In this document: one piece after another, positions 33,099 through 41,409 of the stretch
Position numbering within the stretch: the first letter of the stretch is position 1
How the letters are laid out: the number at the start of each line of letters is the position of its first letter
Assembly: GCA_024707205.1 (NCBI GenBank)
Contig: JANQAD010000001.1
Coordinates: 1,178,001 to 1,242,000 of the forward strand
Direction: 5' to 3'
Source of the DNA: Demequina sp.
GTDB lineage: Bacteria; Actinomycetota; Actinomycetes; Actinomycetales; Demequinaceae
Length of the DNA: 64,000 nt
Notes under the pieces: generated by a model
The model's input: only the letters and a program-made list of their open reading frames with translations
Told to the model about the DNA's origin: nothing
The model's database searches: none
Program-made: the position numbers and the translations under genes

Positions 33099-34889
33099 TC
33101 ACGCGAGCGCTACATGGCCGGGCGCGAAGTAGATCACCCGCGAGTCGCGGCGCGGGCGGAAGGGCTGATCTGGTGCCCAGATGCGCAGCAGGCCCTGGTC
33201 GTCGATCGCGCCGATCGGAACGGCGCCCGCCTCGGCGAGCGCCCGCTCGAAGCTCTCTCGGGGGAAGTCCTTGCCCGCCTTGGTGACGTGAAAGCGCCAA
33301 CCCTCGTCATAGCGTCGGGCCATCGAGGGGAAGTCGGCGAGGCCGTCGAAAGCGAAGGAGCCGCGGCTGCCAAAGCCAAGGCGACGGCCGCGATGCTCTG
33401 ACTCCGCGTGGGTCGCGAGCTGGAACGTGCGGTGGTACTCGAACTCGCGGCCGAGCTCCCTGGCGACGAGCGCGTTGTAGTAGTCGTTGTCGGACGCGGC
33501 GAGGATGAAGGACAGTTGCGAGAGGTCCATGTCCTCCTCCGCGGCGTCGGACAGCACCTCGCCAAAGTACGTGGGGACGCCGTCCATGCGTGCGGGCTGC
33601 AGCTTCTCGTAGGCGCTGTCGGCGATGAGCGCCGCGACCTTGTTCTCGCGCAGCTTCGCCCCAAGACTCGCCGCCCAGGCAGAGCCGCCGACGACGAGCA
33701 GCCCGTTCTTGACTCCGGCGAGGAGGCCAAGGCGGCGCGCCCACGGCTTCAGGGTGAGGCTGTGGACCAGAACCGTCACGAGGATCACGAAGAAGACGGT
33801 GGGCAGCAGCATGCGGCCGTCCTCGAAGCCCGCGTCCACGAGCGCGGGGCCGAACACCCCGGCCGTTGCCGCGGCGACGATGCCGCGTGGGGCGATCCAC
33901 GCCATCAGGAGGCGGTCCGAGCGCGCCATTCCCGAGCCGATGGTCACGAGCAGCACGGTCACGGGCCTCACCACGAACATGAGCACGAGCACGAAGACGA
34001 GCACCCGCCAGTCCAGCAGCCGGATGTCGTCCACCGAGAGCTCCGCGGGAATGATGATGAACAGCGCGGAGAGCAGCACCACCGTGAGGTTCTCCTTGAA
34101 GCTGAGGAGCGCCTCCTTGTCCGAGAGCGCGGCGTTGCCAACGACGATGCCCATGGCCGTGACGACGAGCAGCCCGGCCTCGTCCTGCACGGTGTTGGTG
34201 AGCGTGTAGGTGACGAGCACGAGGGCGAGCAGCGTTGGCGCCTTGAGGTGCGAGGGGATCCAGCCGCGCTGGAAGGTCTTCGCCGTGAGCCAGCCCACCC
34301 CGCCGCCGATCACGATCGCCATCGCGATCGCAAGCCCAAAGCCGCGCGCGATGTCGCCGTTCCCCGCATCGCTGAGCGACACGATCTGGAACATGATCGT
34401 CGCGAGCAGCACGCCGATGGGGTCGTTGACGATGCCCTCCCACCTGAGCAGCGATGCCGTGTCGCGCTTGAGGTTCGCCTGGCGCAGCATGGGAACGATG
34501 ACGGTGGGGCCGGTCACCACGAGGATCGCGCCCAGCAGCAGCGATGTCTCGAGCGAGAACCCGCCGGCGTATCGCGCGGCTGCGGTGCCGAGCACGAAAG
34601 CGACGGGCGGCCCAAAGATCGTCAGCCTGCGAACGCCGGGTCCCACGCGGCGCAGCTCGGGGAGCTTGAGGCCCATCGCGCCCTCGAAGAGGATGACGGC
34701 GACGCCAAGGCCCACCACCTCGGAGACCACATCCGGCGCGACCGGGATGGTGATGATTCCCGTGACCGGGCCAAGGATCAGCCCCACGGCGATGAGCATC
34801 ACGATCGCGGGGATTCGCAGCCGTGCGGCGAGCACTTGGCTCGCGATTCCGGCGGCGAGGATGACGACGAGGGCGGTGGCCAAGGTCAT
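33099..34889 (-). CDS. CPA1-type Na+(K+)/H+ antiporter with C-terminal TrkA-N-like domain
   Basis: The 596-residue protein has 12-13 membrane helices in its first 385 residues, including GLGVAVILFEGAMGLKLPEL and RWEGIVNDPIGVLLATIMFQ, where the NDP residues match the ion-binding Asp motif of CPA1. The soluble tail begins NGLLVVGGSAWAASLGAKL, a nucleotide-binding Rossmann pattern like KTN/TrkA-N, so ion flux is probably gated by nucleotide. ATG 34889 lies six bases after TACGCT (reverse strand, 34896-34901), indicating a leaderless message. It is divergent from the HAD phosphatase. Confidence 0.9.
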   Translation of the reverse strand: MTLATALVVILAAGIASQVLAARLRIPAIVMLIAVGLILGPVTGIITIPVAPDVVSEVVGLGVAVILFEGAMGLKLPELRRVGPGVRRLTIFGPPVAFVLGTAAARYAGGFSLETSLLLGAILVVTGPTVIVPMLRQANLKRDTASLLRWEGIVNDPIGVLLATIMFQIVSLSDAGNGDIARGFGLAIAMAIVIGGGVGWLTAKTFQRGWIPSHLKAPTLLALVLVTYTLTNTVQDEAGLLVVTAMGIVVGNAALSDKEALLSFKENLTVVLLSALFIIIPAELSVDDIRLLDWRVLVFVLVLMFVVRPVTVLLVTIGSGMARSDRLLMAWIAPRGIVAAATAGVFGPALVDAGFEDGRMLLPTVFFVILVTVLVHSLTLKPWARRLGLLAGVKNGLLVVGGSAWAASLGAKLRENKVAALIADSAYEKLQPARMDGVPTYFGEVLSDAAEEDMDLSQLSFILAASDNDYYNALVARELGREFEYHRTFQLATHAESEHRGRRLGFGSRGSFAFDGLADFPSMARRYDEGWRFHVTKAGKDFPRESFERALAEAGAVPIGAIDDQGLLRIWAPDQPFRPRRDSRVIYFAPGHVALA

Positions 34890-34895
34890 GGACTG

Positions 34896-34934
34896 AGCGT
34901 AGATGACCAGGGCCCCCGTTCCTGGCCCTACGCT
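34896..34934. promoter_or_regulatory. Symmetric divergent leaderless promoters
   Basis: The arms agcgtag (34896-34902) and ctacgct (34928-34934) form a dyad because each provides a TACGCT -10 box, six bases before the antiporter ATG (34889) and the HAD GTG (34941). An inner ccagg/cctgg match strengthens the hairpin. No separate operator need be assumed. Confidence 0.55.
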
Positions 34935-34940
34935 ACGGAC

Positions 34941-35747
34941 GTGACCGACCTCAACCCGCCGAGTGGCCTGCGACTCGTGGCACTGGACATCGACGACACC
35001 CTGATCCCGTGGCGGGGCGGCTTGGCCACGGAGACCATCGCAGCGGTGCAAGCGGTGCGCGCCGCCGGCATCGAGGTGGTGCTCGCGAGCGGCCGCGGCA
35101 TCACGGACGTTGCCCATCTCAGCCACGAGTTGGGCATCGACGAGTTCTGGGCGCTGTGCTCGAACGGCTCGGTGACGGCGCGCGTGACCCGCGGCGATTT
35201 CGAGATCGTCAAGCGCGTCACCTTTGATCCGCGCGGCATCGTCGCCGCGCTGCGCGAGCTGGATCCCACCGCGCCCGTCGCCATCGAGAGCTCGGGGATC
35301 GGCTTCCTCGTGGACGGCGACCCGTTCGACGGCCAGGCGCCCCACGTGGCCGGTCCGCTGGGGCCGATGCCGGAACAGGTGACGTTCCTCTCGATCGCCT
35401 CGGCCGCACTCTCGGAGGCGCAGCTGTTCGAGACCACGCTCGCGGCACCCGTGCGCGCCGTTCCCTATCCCCACGACGGCTGGGTGACGATAGACATCGT
35501 CGCCGTCGACGCGGGCAAGGGAGCCGCGCTCGCGGCGCTCGCGCTGGAGCACGGCTTTGAGCCCCAGCACTGCGCGGCCGTTGGCGACTACCTCAACGAC
35601 ATTCCGATGCTCGAGTGGGCGGGCTGGGCGGTGGCCATGGGCCAGGCTCCCGCCGAAGTCCGGGCGGTGGCCGACGCCGTGGTCGCCCCCGTGACGGAGC
35701 ACGGCGCCGCGCAGGCTCTCCTCGCCATCGTCGCGAACCCGGCGTAG
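34941..35747 (+). CDS. HAD superfamily hydrolase, Cof-like
   Basis: The 268-residue phosphatase has motif I ALDIDDTLIPW (nucleophile Asp16, acid Asp18), motif II VVLASGRG, a C2-type cap in the middle, and motif IV AAVGDYLNDIPMLEWAG. Cof/YbiV-like members hydrolyse sugar phosphates or flavin/PLP phosphates. GTG 34941 follows a TACGCT box by six bases. The stop codon of this gene contributes the TAG of the next gene's -10 box. Confidence 0.9.
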   Translation: MTDLNPPSGLRLVALDIDDTLIPWRGGLATETIAAVQAVRAAGIEVVLASGRGITDVAHLSHELGIDEFWALCSNGSVTARVTRGDFEIVKRVTFDPRGIVAALRELDPTAPVAIESSGIGFLVDGDPFDGQAPHVAGPLGPMPEQVTFLSIASAALSEAQLFETTLAAPVRAVPYPHDGWVTIDIVAVDAGKGAALAALALEHGFEPQHCAAVGDYLNDIPMLEWAGWAVAMGQAPAEVRAVADAVVAPVTEHGAAQALLAIVANPA

Positions 35748-35758
35748 CGTCGGACCGC

Positions 35759-36214
35759 ATGGGAGCAAAGGCGACATATACGACAACGATTCAGGGCATC
35801 GGCAACAACGCGGGAATCCCCGTGCCGCCCGAGGTGCTGGAGAGCCTTGGCGCGGGCAAGCGCCCCGGGGTGGACATCGACGTCAACGGCTACCGGTACC
35901 AGAACACGGTGGGGAGCATGGGCGGTCACGCGCTGCTTCCCTTGAGCGCGGCGCACCGCAAGGCGTCGGGTCTCGGCGCGGGCGATGAGGTGACGGTGAC
36001 GCTCACGGTGGCCGACGCTCCGCGCGCCGTTGACGTGCTCCCCGACTTTGGCGCCGCGATGGACGGCGCGGACGTGCGCAGCTTCTTCGACGGCCTCTCG
36101 AACTCGCTGCAGCGCATGCACGTGGACCTGGTGAACGGCGCGAAGACACCTGAGACGCGCCAGCGGCGCATCGAGAAGGCGGTTGGGCTCTTCGCGGAGG
36201 GCAAGCAGCGCTAG
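35759..36214 (+). CDS. DUF1905 / YdeI-like protein
   Basis: The 151-residue product has an N-terminal DUF1905 domain (YTTTIQGIGNNAGIPVPPEV, LPLSAAHRKASGLGAGDEV) and a C-terminal YdeI/OmpD-associated segment (FFDGLSNSLQRMHVDLVNGA, KTPETRQRRIEKAVGLFAEG). Related two-domain proteins are called bacteriocin-protection proteins, with little biochemical evidence. The -10 box TAGCGT (35745-35750) ends eight bases before the ATG. A shorter DUF1905-only relative lies at 40402. Confidence 0.85.
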   Translation: MGAKATYTTTIQGIGNNAGIPVPPEVLESLGAGKRPGVDIDVNGYRYQNTVGSMGGHALLPLSAAHRKASGLGAGDEVTVTLTVADAPRAVDVLPDFGAAMDGADVRSFFDGLSNSLQRMHVDLVNGAKTPETRQRRIEKAVGLFAEGKQR

Positions 36215-37107
36215 GCGCGCGCCCCGGTGCCCGACGCTGGGGTGAGCAGGCCCGCGAACGTGCGGGCCGCGGGGGCCGGCTGGGGCGGAAGGGCGAGGAA
36301 GACGTCGCGGTGCGAGCGCGGCTTGGTGCGCACGGTCACGGTGCCGCTGACATGGGGGCTTGCGTCGATCGCCATTCGGGGCAGGATCGCCACGCCGAGG
36401 TGCTCCGCGACGAGCTTGAGCACCGTCACGTAGTCCTCGGTGAGGAAGGCGATCTCCGGGGTGAAGCCCGCGTCGGACGCGAGGGCGACGAGGTGGTTGC
36501 GGCAGCGCGCGCAGCCGCTGATCCAGCGCTCGCCCGCGAGATCCGCGAAGGAGACGGCCTTGCCGCGAGCGAGCGGATGGTTCTCCGGCAGCACCAGCAG
36601 ATACTCGTCGCGCGCGAGGGCGCTGACCGGCTGGTCCAGCGGCACGGGGGTGGCGTCATCGGCGAAGCCGATGACGAGATCGGCCTCGCCCGCATTGAGC
36701 AGCGCCAGGGAGTCGTCGGTCTCGGCCTCGATGAGGCCCACCTCGATGCCGGGGTAGTCGCGCGCGAACTGGGCGAGCGGGGCGGCCAGCTGCGCCGCGC
36801 AGAACGACTGGAACGACGCGATGCGGAGGCGGCCAACCTGGAGGTCCGCGTGGTGGTGGAGGGTGCGCTCCGCGGACTCGAGGCTCGCGGCGATGACGTC
36901 CGCATGCTCAACGAGCGCCTCGCCGGCCGGGGTCAGCCGCGTGACGCGGCCCGCCCTCGCGGTGAGCGCCACACCCGCGCCGCGCTCGAGCGCGGCGAGG
37001 TGGTGGGCGACGGTGGGTTCGCTGAGCCGCAGCGAGCGCGCGGCGGCCGCCTTGGAGCCGCTGCGCGCCACCTCTCGCAGGATCATGAGCCGGTCGACGT
37101 CGATCAC
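36211..37107 (-). CDS. LysR family transcriptional regulator
   Basis: The 298-residue protein has an N-terminal helix-turn-helix (DRLMILREVARSGSKAAAAR, SLRLSEPTVAHHLAALERGA, ALTARAGRVTRLTPAGEALV) and a periplasmic-binding-like effector domain with FARDYPGIEVGLIEAETDDS. GTG 37107 is the only reasonable start; a much longer frame upstream is the shadow of the opposite gene. It is divergent from the class V aminotransferase at 37186, which it probably activates. The 78-base gap has the palindrome caatattg (37146-37153) as a possible contact site. Confidence 0.92.
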   Translation of the reverse strand: MIDVDRLMILREVARSGSKAAAARSLRLSEPTVAHHLAALERGAGVALTARAGRVTRLTPAGEALVEHADVIAASLESAERTLHHHADLQVGRLRIASFQSFCAAQLAAPLAQFARDYPGIEVGLIEAETDDSLALLNAGEADLVIGFADDATPVPLDQPVSALARDEYLLVLPENHPLARGKAVSFADLAGERWISGCARCRNHLVALASDAGFTPEIAFLTEDYVTVLKLVAEHLGVAILPRMAIDASPHVSGTVTVRTKPRSHRDVFLALPPQPAPAARTFAGLLTPASGTGARA

Positions 37108-37185
37108 CAGACCATGATGACATCGAGGTGTCACATAAGAAAGTGCAATATTGTGCGTGTCCGCGAGTGACCGCACCATGGACGC

Positions 37186-38223
37186 ATGGCCAGTCCCCTG
37201 CCTGCTGATGCGTTTCCGAGCGCCGCGTTCCACCTGAACACGGCCTCCGTCGGCATCCCCCCGCTCGCGAGCATTGCGGCCCTGCACCGCTACGCCGACG
37301 CGATGGCGAGCGGGATCTGCGACACCGCCACCTATGCCGCGCACGTGGAGCGCTGCCGCGCCGCCTTCGCATCGCTCGTTGGGGTGCGCTCGCGGGACGT
37401 CGCGATCGCCGGAACCGTCGCCCACGTGATGGGCATGGCCGCCGCTTCGCTTCCCGCCGGTTCCCACGTGCTGTGCGTGGCCGACGACTTCACCTCCGTG
37501 ACCTATCCGTTCCTGAGCGATCCGCGGCTGGACGTGACCCTGGTTCCCTTCGAGGAGCTGCTGGACTCCGTCCGCCCTGGTATCGACCTCGTTGCGGTCT
37601 CCGCCGTGCGCTCGAACGACGGCCGTGTGCTCGATCTCGCCGGGCTCTCCGCCGCCGCGCAGGCCGTTGGCGCTCTCACCGTGGTGGACGCGACGCACGG
37701 CGTCGGCTGGCTTCCCGTGGACGCCGCCGCCTTCGACGTGGTGGTCTGCGCCGGCTACAAGTGGCTCCTCACCCCGCGCGGCATCACCTTCGCCGCAATC
37801 AACCCCAGCGCAACGTGGTTGCGCCCCGTCTACGCGAACTGGTCCGCCACGGACGACCCCTGGAACTCGCTGTACGGCCCCGAGCTGCGCCTCAGCGCGG
37901 ACGCCCGTCGCTTCGACTCCTCGCCGCCGTGGCCGCTGCTGGAGGCCGCCGCGATCTCGCTCGAGACCGTGGCGAGCGCGCGGGGCCTTGGTGAGCACAG
38001 CGTCGGGCTGGCGAACGCCTTCCGCGCGGAGGTGGGCCTCGCGCCAAGCAACTCGGCGATCGTGTCGATCCCCGGCGACCCGGCGCCGCTGGCCGACGCT
38101 GGGGTTGCGGTAGCCGCGCGCGCCGGCCGGGTGCGCCTCTCGTTCTATGGCTACAACGACGAGGAGTCGGTGGCGCGTGCCGCGCGTGCGGTGCGGGCGC
38201 GAGTTCTCGCGCTCGCTAGCTGA
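37186..38223 (+). CDS. Aminotransferase class V-fold PLP enzyme
   Basis: The 345-residue fold-type I enzyme starts FHLNTASVGIPPLASIAALH and has the PLP Asp/His region TVVDATHGVGWLPVDAAAFD and lysine in VVCAGYKWLLTPRGI. It resembles the kynureninase/cysteine-desulfurase-like group, but lacks an obvious catalytic cysteine loop, so a specific reaction cannot be assigned. It is divergent from a LysR regulator that likely responds to its substrate. Its end converges with the quinone reductase gene by 8 bases. Two decamer variants lie in its last third. Confidence 0.87.
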   Translation: MASPLPADAFPSAAFHLNTASVGIPPLASIAALHRYADAMASGICDTATYAAHVERCRAAFASLVGVRSRDVAIAGTVAHVMGMAAASLPAGSHVLCVADDFTSVTYPFLSDPRLDVTLVPFEELLDSVRPGIDLVAVSAVRSNDGRVLDLAGLSAAAQAVGALTVVDATHGVGWLPVDAAAFDVVVCAGYKWLLTPRGITFAAINPSATWLRPVYANWSATDDPWNSLYGPELRLSADARRFDSSPPWPLLEAAAISLETVASARGLGEHSVGLANAFRAEVGLAPSNSAIVSIPGDPAPLADAGVAVAARAGRVRLSFYGYNDEESVARAARAVRARVLALAS

Positions 38224-39188
38224 TCGTCAGCACCAGCTTTCCCGCCACGTGTCCCTCCTCGAGGACGCGGCACGCCTCGCGGACCTCGTCGAGCGCGTAG
38301 GCGCGCTGGATCACGGGGGTGAGGGAGCCGTCGGCCAGGTGGGCAGCGAGCCACGCGAGGTCCGCCGCGTTGATGTTGGCGAGCACCTTCTCGTGGCGTA
38401 CGCCGAGGAGCTTCGCCGCGAGCATGCGCCCCAGGATGTCGCGGCCCGGGCCCAGGATCCGGCCGTTCGCGAGGCCGCCGAGCGTCACCACGCGACCGGA
38501 GTCGCTGAGCAGCGGCTTGAGCTGCCGCAGGCTGCGCGTGCTGACGGTGTCGATGATCACGTCGTAGGGGCCACTGGGGAGGTCGCTGCCGGCGTAGTCG
38601 AACGCCGCGTCCGCGCCGATCCCCCGCAGCATTTCAGCGTTCCGCGCGGAGGCGACTGCATCGACTCGGGCGGCGCCGAGGATGCGGGCGATCTGCACGA
38701 CGAGGTGGCCAACCCCCTCCGGAGGCTCCCCAGACGAGCACGCGCTCGCCGGGCTCGAGCGCTGCGAAGTCGCGCAGCGCCTGCAGGGCCGTGAGACCGG
38801 CCATCGGCACGGCGGCGGCGGCTACCGCATCCACCTCCTCGGCGATTGCGGCGCACGTGGTGGTGGGGACGATCGCGAGCTCGGCGAACGCGCCCCGGCT
38901 GATCTCGGCGAGGACCCGGTCGCCGGGGACGTAGCCGGTGATGCCCGGGCCCACCGCGTCGACTACCCCGGCGAGGTCGGCGCCGAGGATCCGAGGCTCG
39001 CGCACGCGCCAGCCCTCACGGGTGCGCACGAGGTAGGGGAGGCCCTGGTACTGGTGCCAGTCGAAGGCGTTGAGGCTCGCGGCCGCGACGCGGACGCGCA
39101 ACTCGTTGGGCCCGGGCTCTGGGACCGGCACATCGGTGACCCGGAGGCCGTCGGGACCCCCGTATTGCTCAAACGTGACCGCCTTCAT
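38216..39188 (-). pseudogene. NADP-dependent zinc-less quinone reductase (MDR), frameshifted
   Basis: From ATG 39188 the first part encodes MKAVTFEQYGGPDGLRVTDV, AASLNAFDWHQYQG, GVVDAVGPGITGYVPGDRV and VLVWGASGG. The continuation HLVVQIARILGAARVDAVAS to EGHVAGKLVLTIS is in another frame. Deleting one base from the G run near 38722-38727 gives the normal GASGGVGHLVVQ nucleotide-binding loop and a full enzyme of about 323 residues. The error is probably in sequencing. AAGGGAA precedes the ATG. Two TetR-type dyads lie upstream, facing the TetR-MGMT fusion. Confidence 0.78.
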
Positions 39189-39220
39189 GATTCCCTTCCA
39201 GTGGGCTTGCCTTGCCATTA

Positions 39221-39265
39221 CTTACGGCGTAAGGTTTGGAGTGACCGTACACTTACGCTGTAAGT
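39221..39265. promoter_or_regulatory. Two TetR-type operators between quinone reductase and TetR-MGMT
   Basis: cttacggcgtaag (39221-39233) and acttacgctgtaagt (39251-39265) are perfect dyads with the same half-site CTTAC and centres 31 bp apart. They lie in the 99-base divergent region, so the TetR domain of the fusion protein probably represses both genes. Confidence 0.78.
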
Positions 39266-39287
39266 CCAGTCAAGCATTGGAGACAGA

Positions 39288-40409
39288 ATGGCCCGCGGCA
39301 CCCTCACCCGAGAGGCGATCCTCGACGCGGCCGTCGCGATCGCGGACGCCGACGGCCTCGAGGCGCTGTCCATGCGGCGCCTCGGCTCGGGCCTCGGGGT
39401 CGAGGCCATGAGCCTGTACAACCACGTGGCCAAGAAAGAGGACCTCCTGCGCGGGATCGTCGACCGCGTCTGGGACGAGCTGGACCTGGCGCTCGATGAA
39501 CGCGACTGGCGCGCGGCGCTCCATCGTCTGTGCGGCTCGGCGCACCGCGCGATGCTCGCCCACCGGTGGTTCTTCCAACTCCCCGTCGCGTACGGCGGCC
39601 CCGCCCGCATGCGCGTCATCGACGCCACGCTCGCCCATCTCGACGCCGGCGGCGTGGCGCCGGAGCTCGCCTTCCACGCGCTCCACGTGCTCGACGGGCA
39701 CGTATACGGCTACTCCTGGCAGGACATTGGCTTCGCCGACGTCCCCACCTCTGGAGACGAGGCTGCGCGGGCGCTCTCTGCACTCGACCTTGGCGGCCTC
39801 CCGCACCTCATGGCACACGCCCTGCAGCACCTTCAGGACGTGCCGCCGGGCGACGGCTTCACCGTTGGCCTCGACCTCATCCTCGACGGGCTCGCCCGCG
39901 ACACCGAAAGGACCGTCATGTTCACCTCCCAGACCCTCACCACGCCCGATGGCCCCTTCACCATCATCGAGAGAGGCGGCGTTGTCGTCGGCTCCGGCTG
40001 GACCCCCTCGGTGACAGAAGTCGCCACCCGCTCCGGTATCCGGCCCGACGCCGTTGTCGCCGGATCCTGCGCCGCGGCCGACGCTGTGCTCGCGTACTAC
40101 GAGGGCGACGCCGCCGCGGTGACGACCGTTCCGGTGGAGCCGCACGGCACCGAGTTCCGCGAGCGCGTGTGGGACGTGCTCCGCACGATTCCCGCAGGCG
40201 AGACGCGCACCTATGGCGAGGTGGCAGCGGCCCTGGGAACGCCGTCGGCCTCCCGCGCGGTTGGCGCCGCGTGCGGGGCAAATGTGGTCGCGCTGTTTGT
40301 GCCGTGCCACCGGGTGGTGGGGGCGTCCGGCACGCTCACGGGCTTCGCGTGGGGAGTCGAGACCAAGAAGGCGCTGCTGGGCCGCGAGGGTTCGCTCGCC
40401 CGTGTCTGA
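39288..40409 (+). CDS. TetR regulator fused to O6-alkylguanine-DNA alkyltransferase
   Basis: One 373-residue open frame joins two proteins. Residues 1-210 are a TetR regulator (REAILDAAVAIADADGLEAL, SMRRLGSGLGVEAMSLYNHV, AKKEDLLRGIVDRVWDEL) with a TetR_C-type helical domain ending LILDGLARDTERT. Residues 211-373 are an Ogt/MGMT enzyme: TIPAGETRTYGEVAAALGTP, ASRAVGAACGANVVA and the alkyl-acceptor Cys340 in VPCHRVVG. No stop separates them, and an internal ATG (39918) has its own GAAAGGA six bases before, so free MGMT may also be made. The layout recalls Ada, a regulator fused to an alkyltransferase. GGAG precedes ATG 39288. Confidence 0.82.
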   Translation: MARGTLTREAILDAAVAIADADGLEALSMRRLGSGLGVEAMSLYNHVAKKEDLLRGIVDRVWDELDLALDERDWRAALHRLCGSAHRAMLAHRWFFQLPVAYGGPARMRVIDATLAHLDAGGVAPELAFHALHVLDGHVYGYSWQDIGFADVPTSGDEAARALSALDLGGLPHLMAHALQHLQDVPPGDGFTVGLDLILDGLARDTERTVMFTSQTLTTPDGPFTIIERGGVVVGSGWTPSVTEVATRSGIRPDAVVAGSCAAADAVLAYYEGDAAAVTTVPVEPHGTEFRERVWDVLRTIPAGETRTYGEVAAALGTPSASRAVGAACGANVVALFVPCHRVVGASGTLTGFAWGVETKKALLGREGSLARV

Positions 40410-40653
40410 GTCCTATTCAACCGTCATGTGGGGAAACGCGAGCAACGCCGCCATCCCGGTGCCGCGCGAGGTGGTGACGGCGCTCGGGGGCGGTGGTAGG
40501 GCGCGGCTGCTGGTGAACGTGAACGGGTTCGAGTTCACTCGCGCGCTGGGAGCCAACGCGGGCGAGCCCGCGATCGGCTTCAGCCAGGCGCGGCGACGCG
40601 AATCCGGGATCGAACCGGGCGACGCCCTCGAGGTCACGCTGCGGCTCGCTTAG
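40402..40653 (+). CDS. DUF1905 domain protein
   Basis: The 83-residue single-domain protein has WGNASNAAIPVPREVVTALG, the strand RLLVNVNGFEFTRALGANAG and FSQARRRESGIEPGDALEVT. It resembles the N-terminal half of the gene at 35759. GTG 40402 overlaps the fusion gene by 8 bases; ATG 40426 is an alternative. It is in an operon with the TetR-MGMT gene. The function is unknown. Confidence 0.75.
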   Translation: MSESYSTVMWGNASNAAIPVPREVVTALGGGGRARLLVNVNGFEFTRALGANAGEPAIGFSQARRRESGIEPGDALEVTLRLA

Positions 40654-41279
40654 CGGGTGAGCGCGAGCTTCACTCCGAACGCCGTGATCACGGCACCAAC
40701 CCCGGCGTCGATGCCGCGGGTCACCCGCGGCCGCTGAAGCCAGGGGCGGATACGGCCCGCGAACAGCGCGAGGGTGCCAAGCCAGATGACGCCGAGCACC
40801 GCGTGCACACCCGCGAGCGCTATGCCCCACGTGAGGTGCGGCGCGCTCGCCGGGATGAACTGGGGCAGCAGCGCCACGTAGAACGCGCCCACCTTGGGGT
40901 TGAGCAGATTGGTCAGGAACCCTTGCCACGCCCCGGCGAGGAAGGTATTGCCAGGTGTGGCAGCGTCGGGCAGCGCGACGTGACCCTTGGCGGCGGCGAC
41001 TATCAGCCGCACCCCCATCCACACCATGTACGCGGCGCCCGCGAGCTTGAGGACAGTGAATGCGGTGGCGGACGCGGCGAGCACGGCGGCAACGCCGACT
41101 GCCGCGAGGACGCCCCACACGAGGGTGCCGGAGATGATGCCGATGATCGCGCCCCACGCCCTGCGCTGCCCGGCAACCGCCGCGGACCTGAGCACGAGCG
41201 CGGTGTCCAGACCAGGGGTGATGGTGAGCAGGGCGACGACGAGGCCGAACGCCCACAGCACGTGCACCGACGGGAACAT
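40650..41279 (-). CDS. LysE/RhtB family exporter
   Basis: The 209-residue membrane protein has six helices and the family marks LLTITPGLDTALVLRSA in helix 1, GAAYMVWMGVRLI in helix 3 and GFLTNLLNPKVGAFYVALLP. LysE/RhtB proteins export amino acids or related metabolites. The box TAGCAT (reverse strand, 41286-41291) ends six bases before the ATG, so it is probably leaderless. It converges with the DUF1905 gene with a 4-base overlap. Confidence 0.9.
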   Translation of the reverse strand: MFPSVHVLWAFGLVVALLTITPGLDTALVLRSAAVAGQRRAWGAIIGIISGTLVWGVLAAVGVAAVLAASATAFTVLKLAGAAYMVWMGVRLIVAAAKGHVALPDAATPGNTFLAGAWQGFLTNLLNPKVGAFYVALLPQFIPASAPHLTWGIALAGVHAVLGVIWLGTLALFAGRIRPWLQRPRVTRGIDAGVGAVITAFGVKLALTR

Positions 41280-41296
41280 GCGCCGATGCTACGGCG

Positions 41297-41358
41297 CACT
41301 GGCGTAGACTGGCCATCCACCACTTCTTAGTGGGGACCTCTCGTTGACACTGGCGTAG
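41297..41358 (+). promoter_or_regulatory. Direct repeats in the leader of the DUF1611 operon
   Basis: cactggcgtag occurs at 41297-41307 and again at 41348-41358, 51 bp apart. Between them ccacttcttagtgg forms a small hairpin, and TTGACA (41344-41349) overlaps the second copy. This could be a tandem activator site or a structured leader; no known riboswitch class is recognised. Confidence 0.4.
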
Positions 41359-41409
41359 CCGCCGGAACGATCCTGGCGCCTCCTCTGAGCACTGACTCGA
41401 GGACGCCCA

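Noticed and set aside
33099-35786. An 895-codon open frame extending the antiporter far upstream
   Set aside because: Its first 299 codons are antisense to the HAD phosphatase and low-complexity; the antiporter family start and a leaderless promoter fit ATG 34889.
36211-37998. A 595-codon open frame joining LysR to upstream sequence
   Set aside because: The extra part is antisense to the class V aminotransferase; LysR proteins start at the helix-turn-helix, here GTG 37107.
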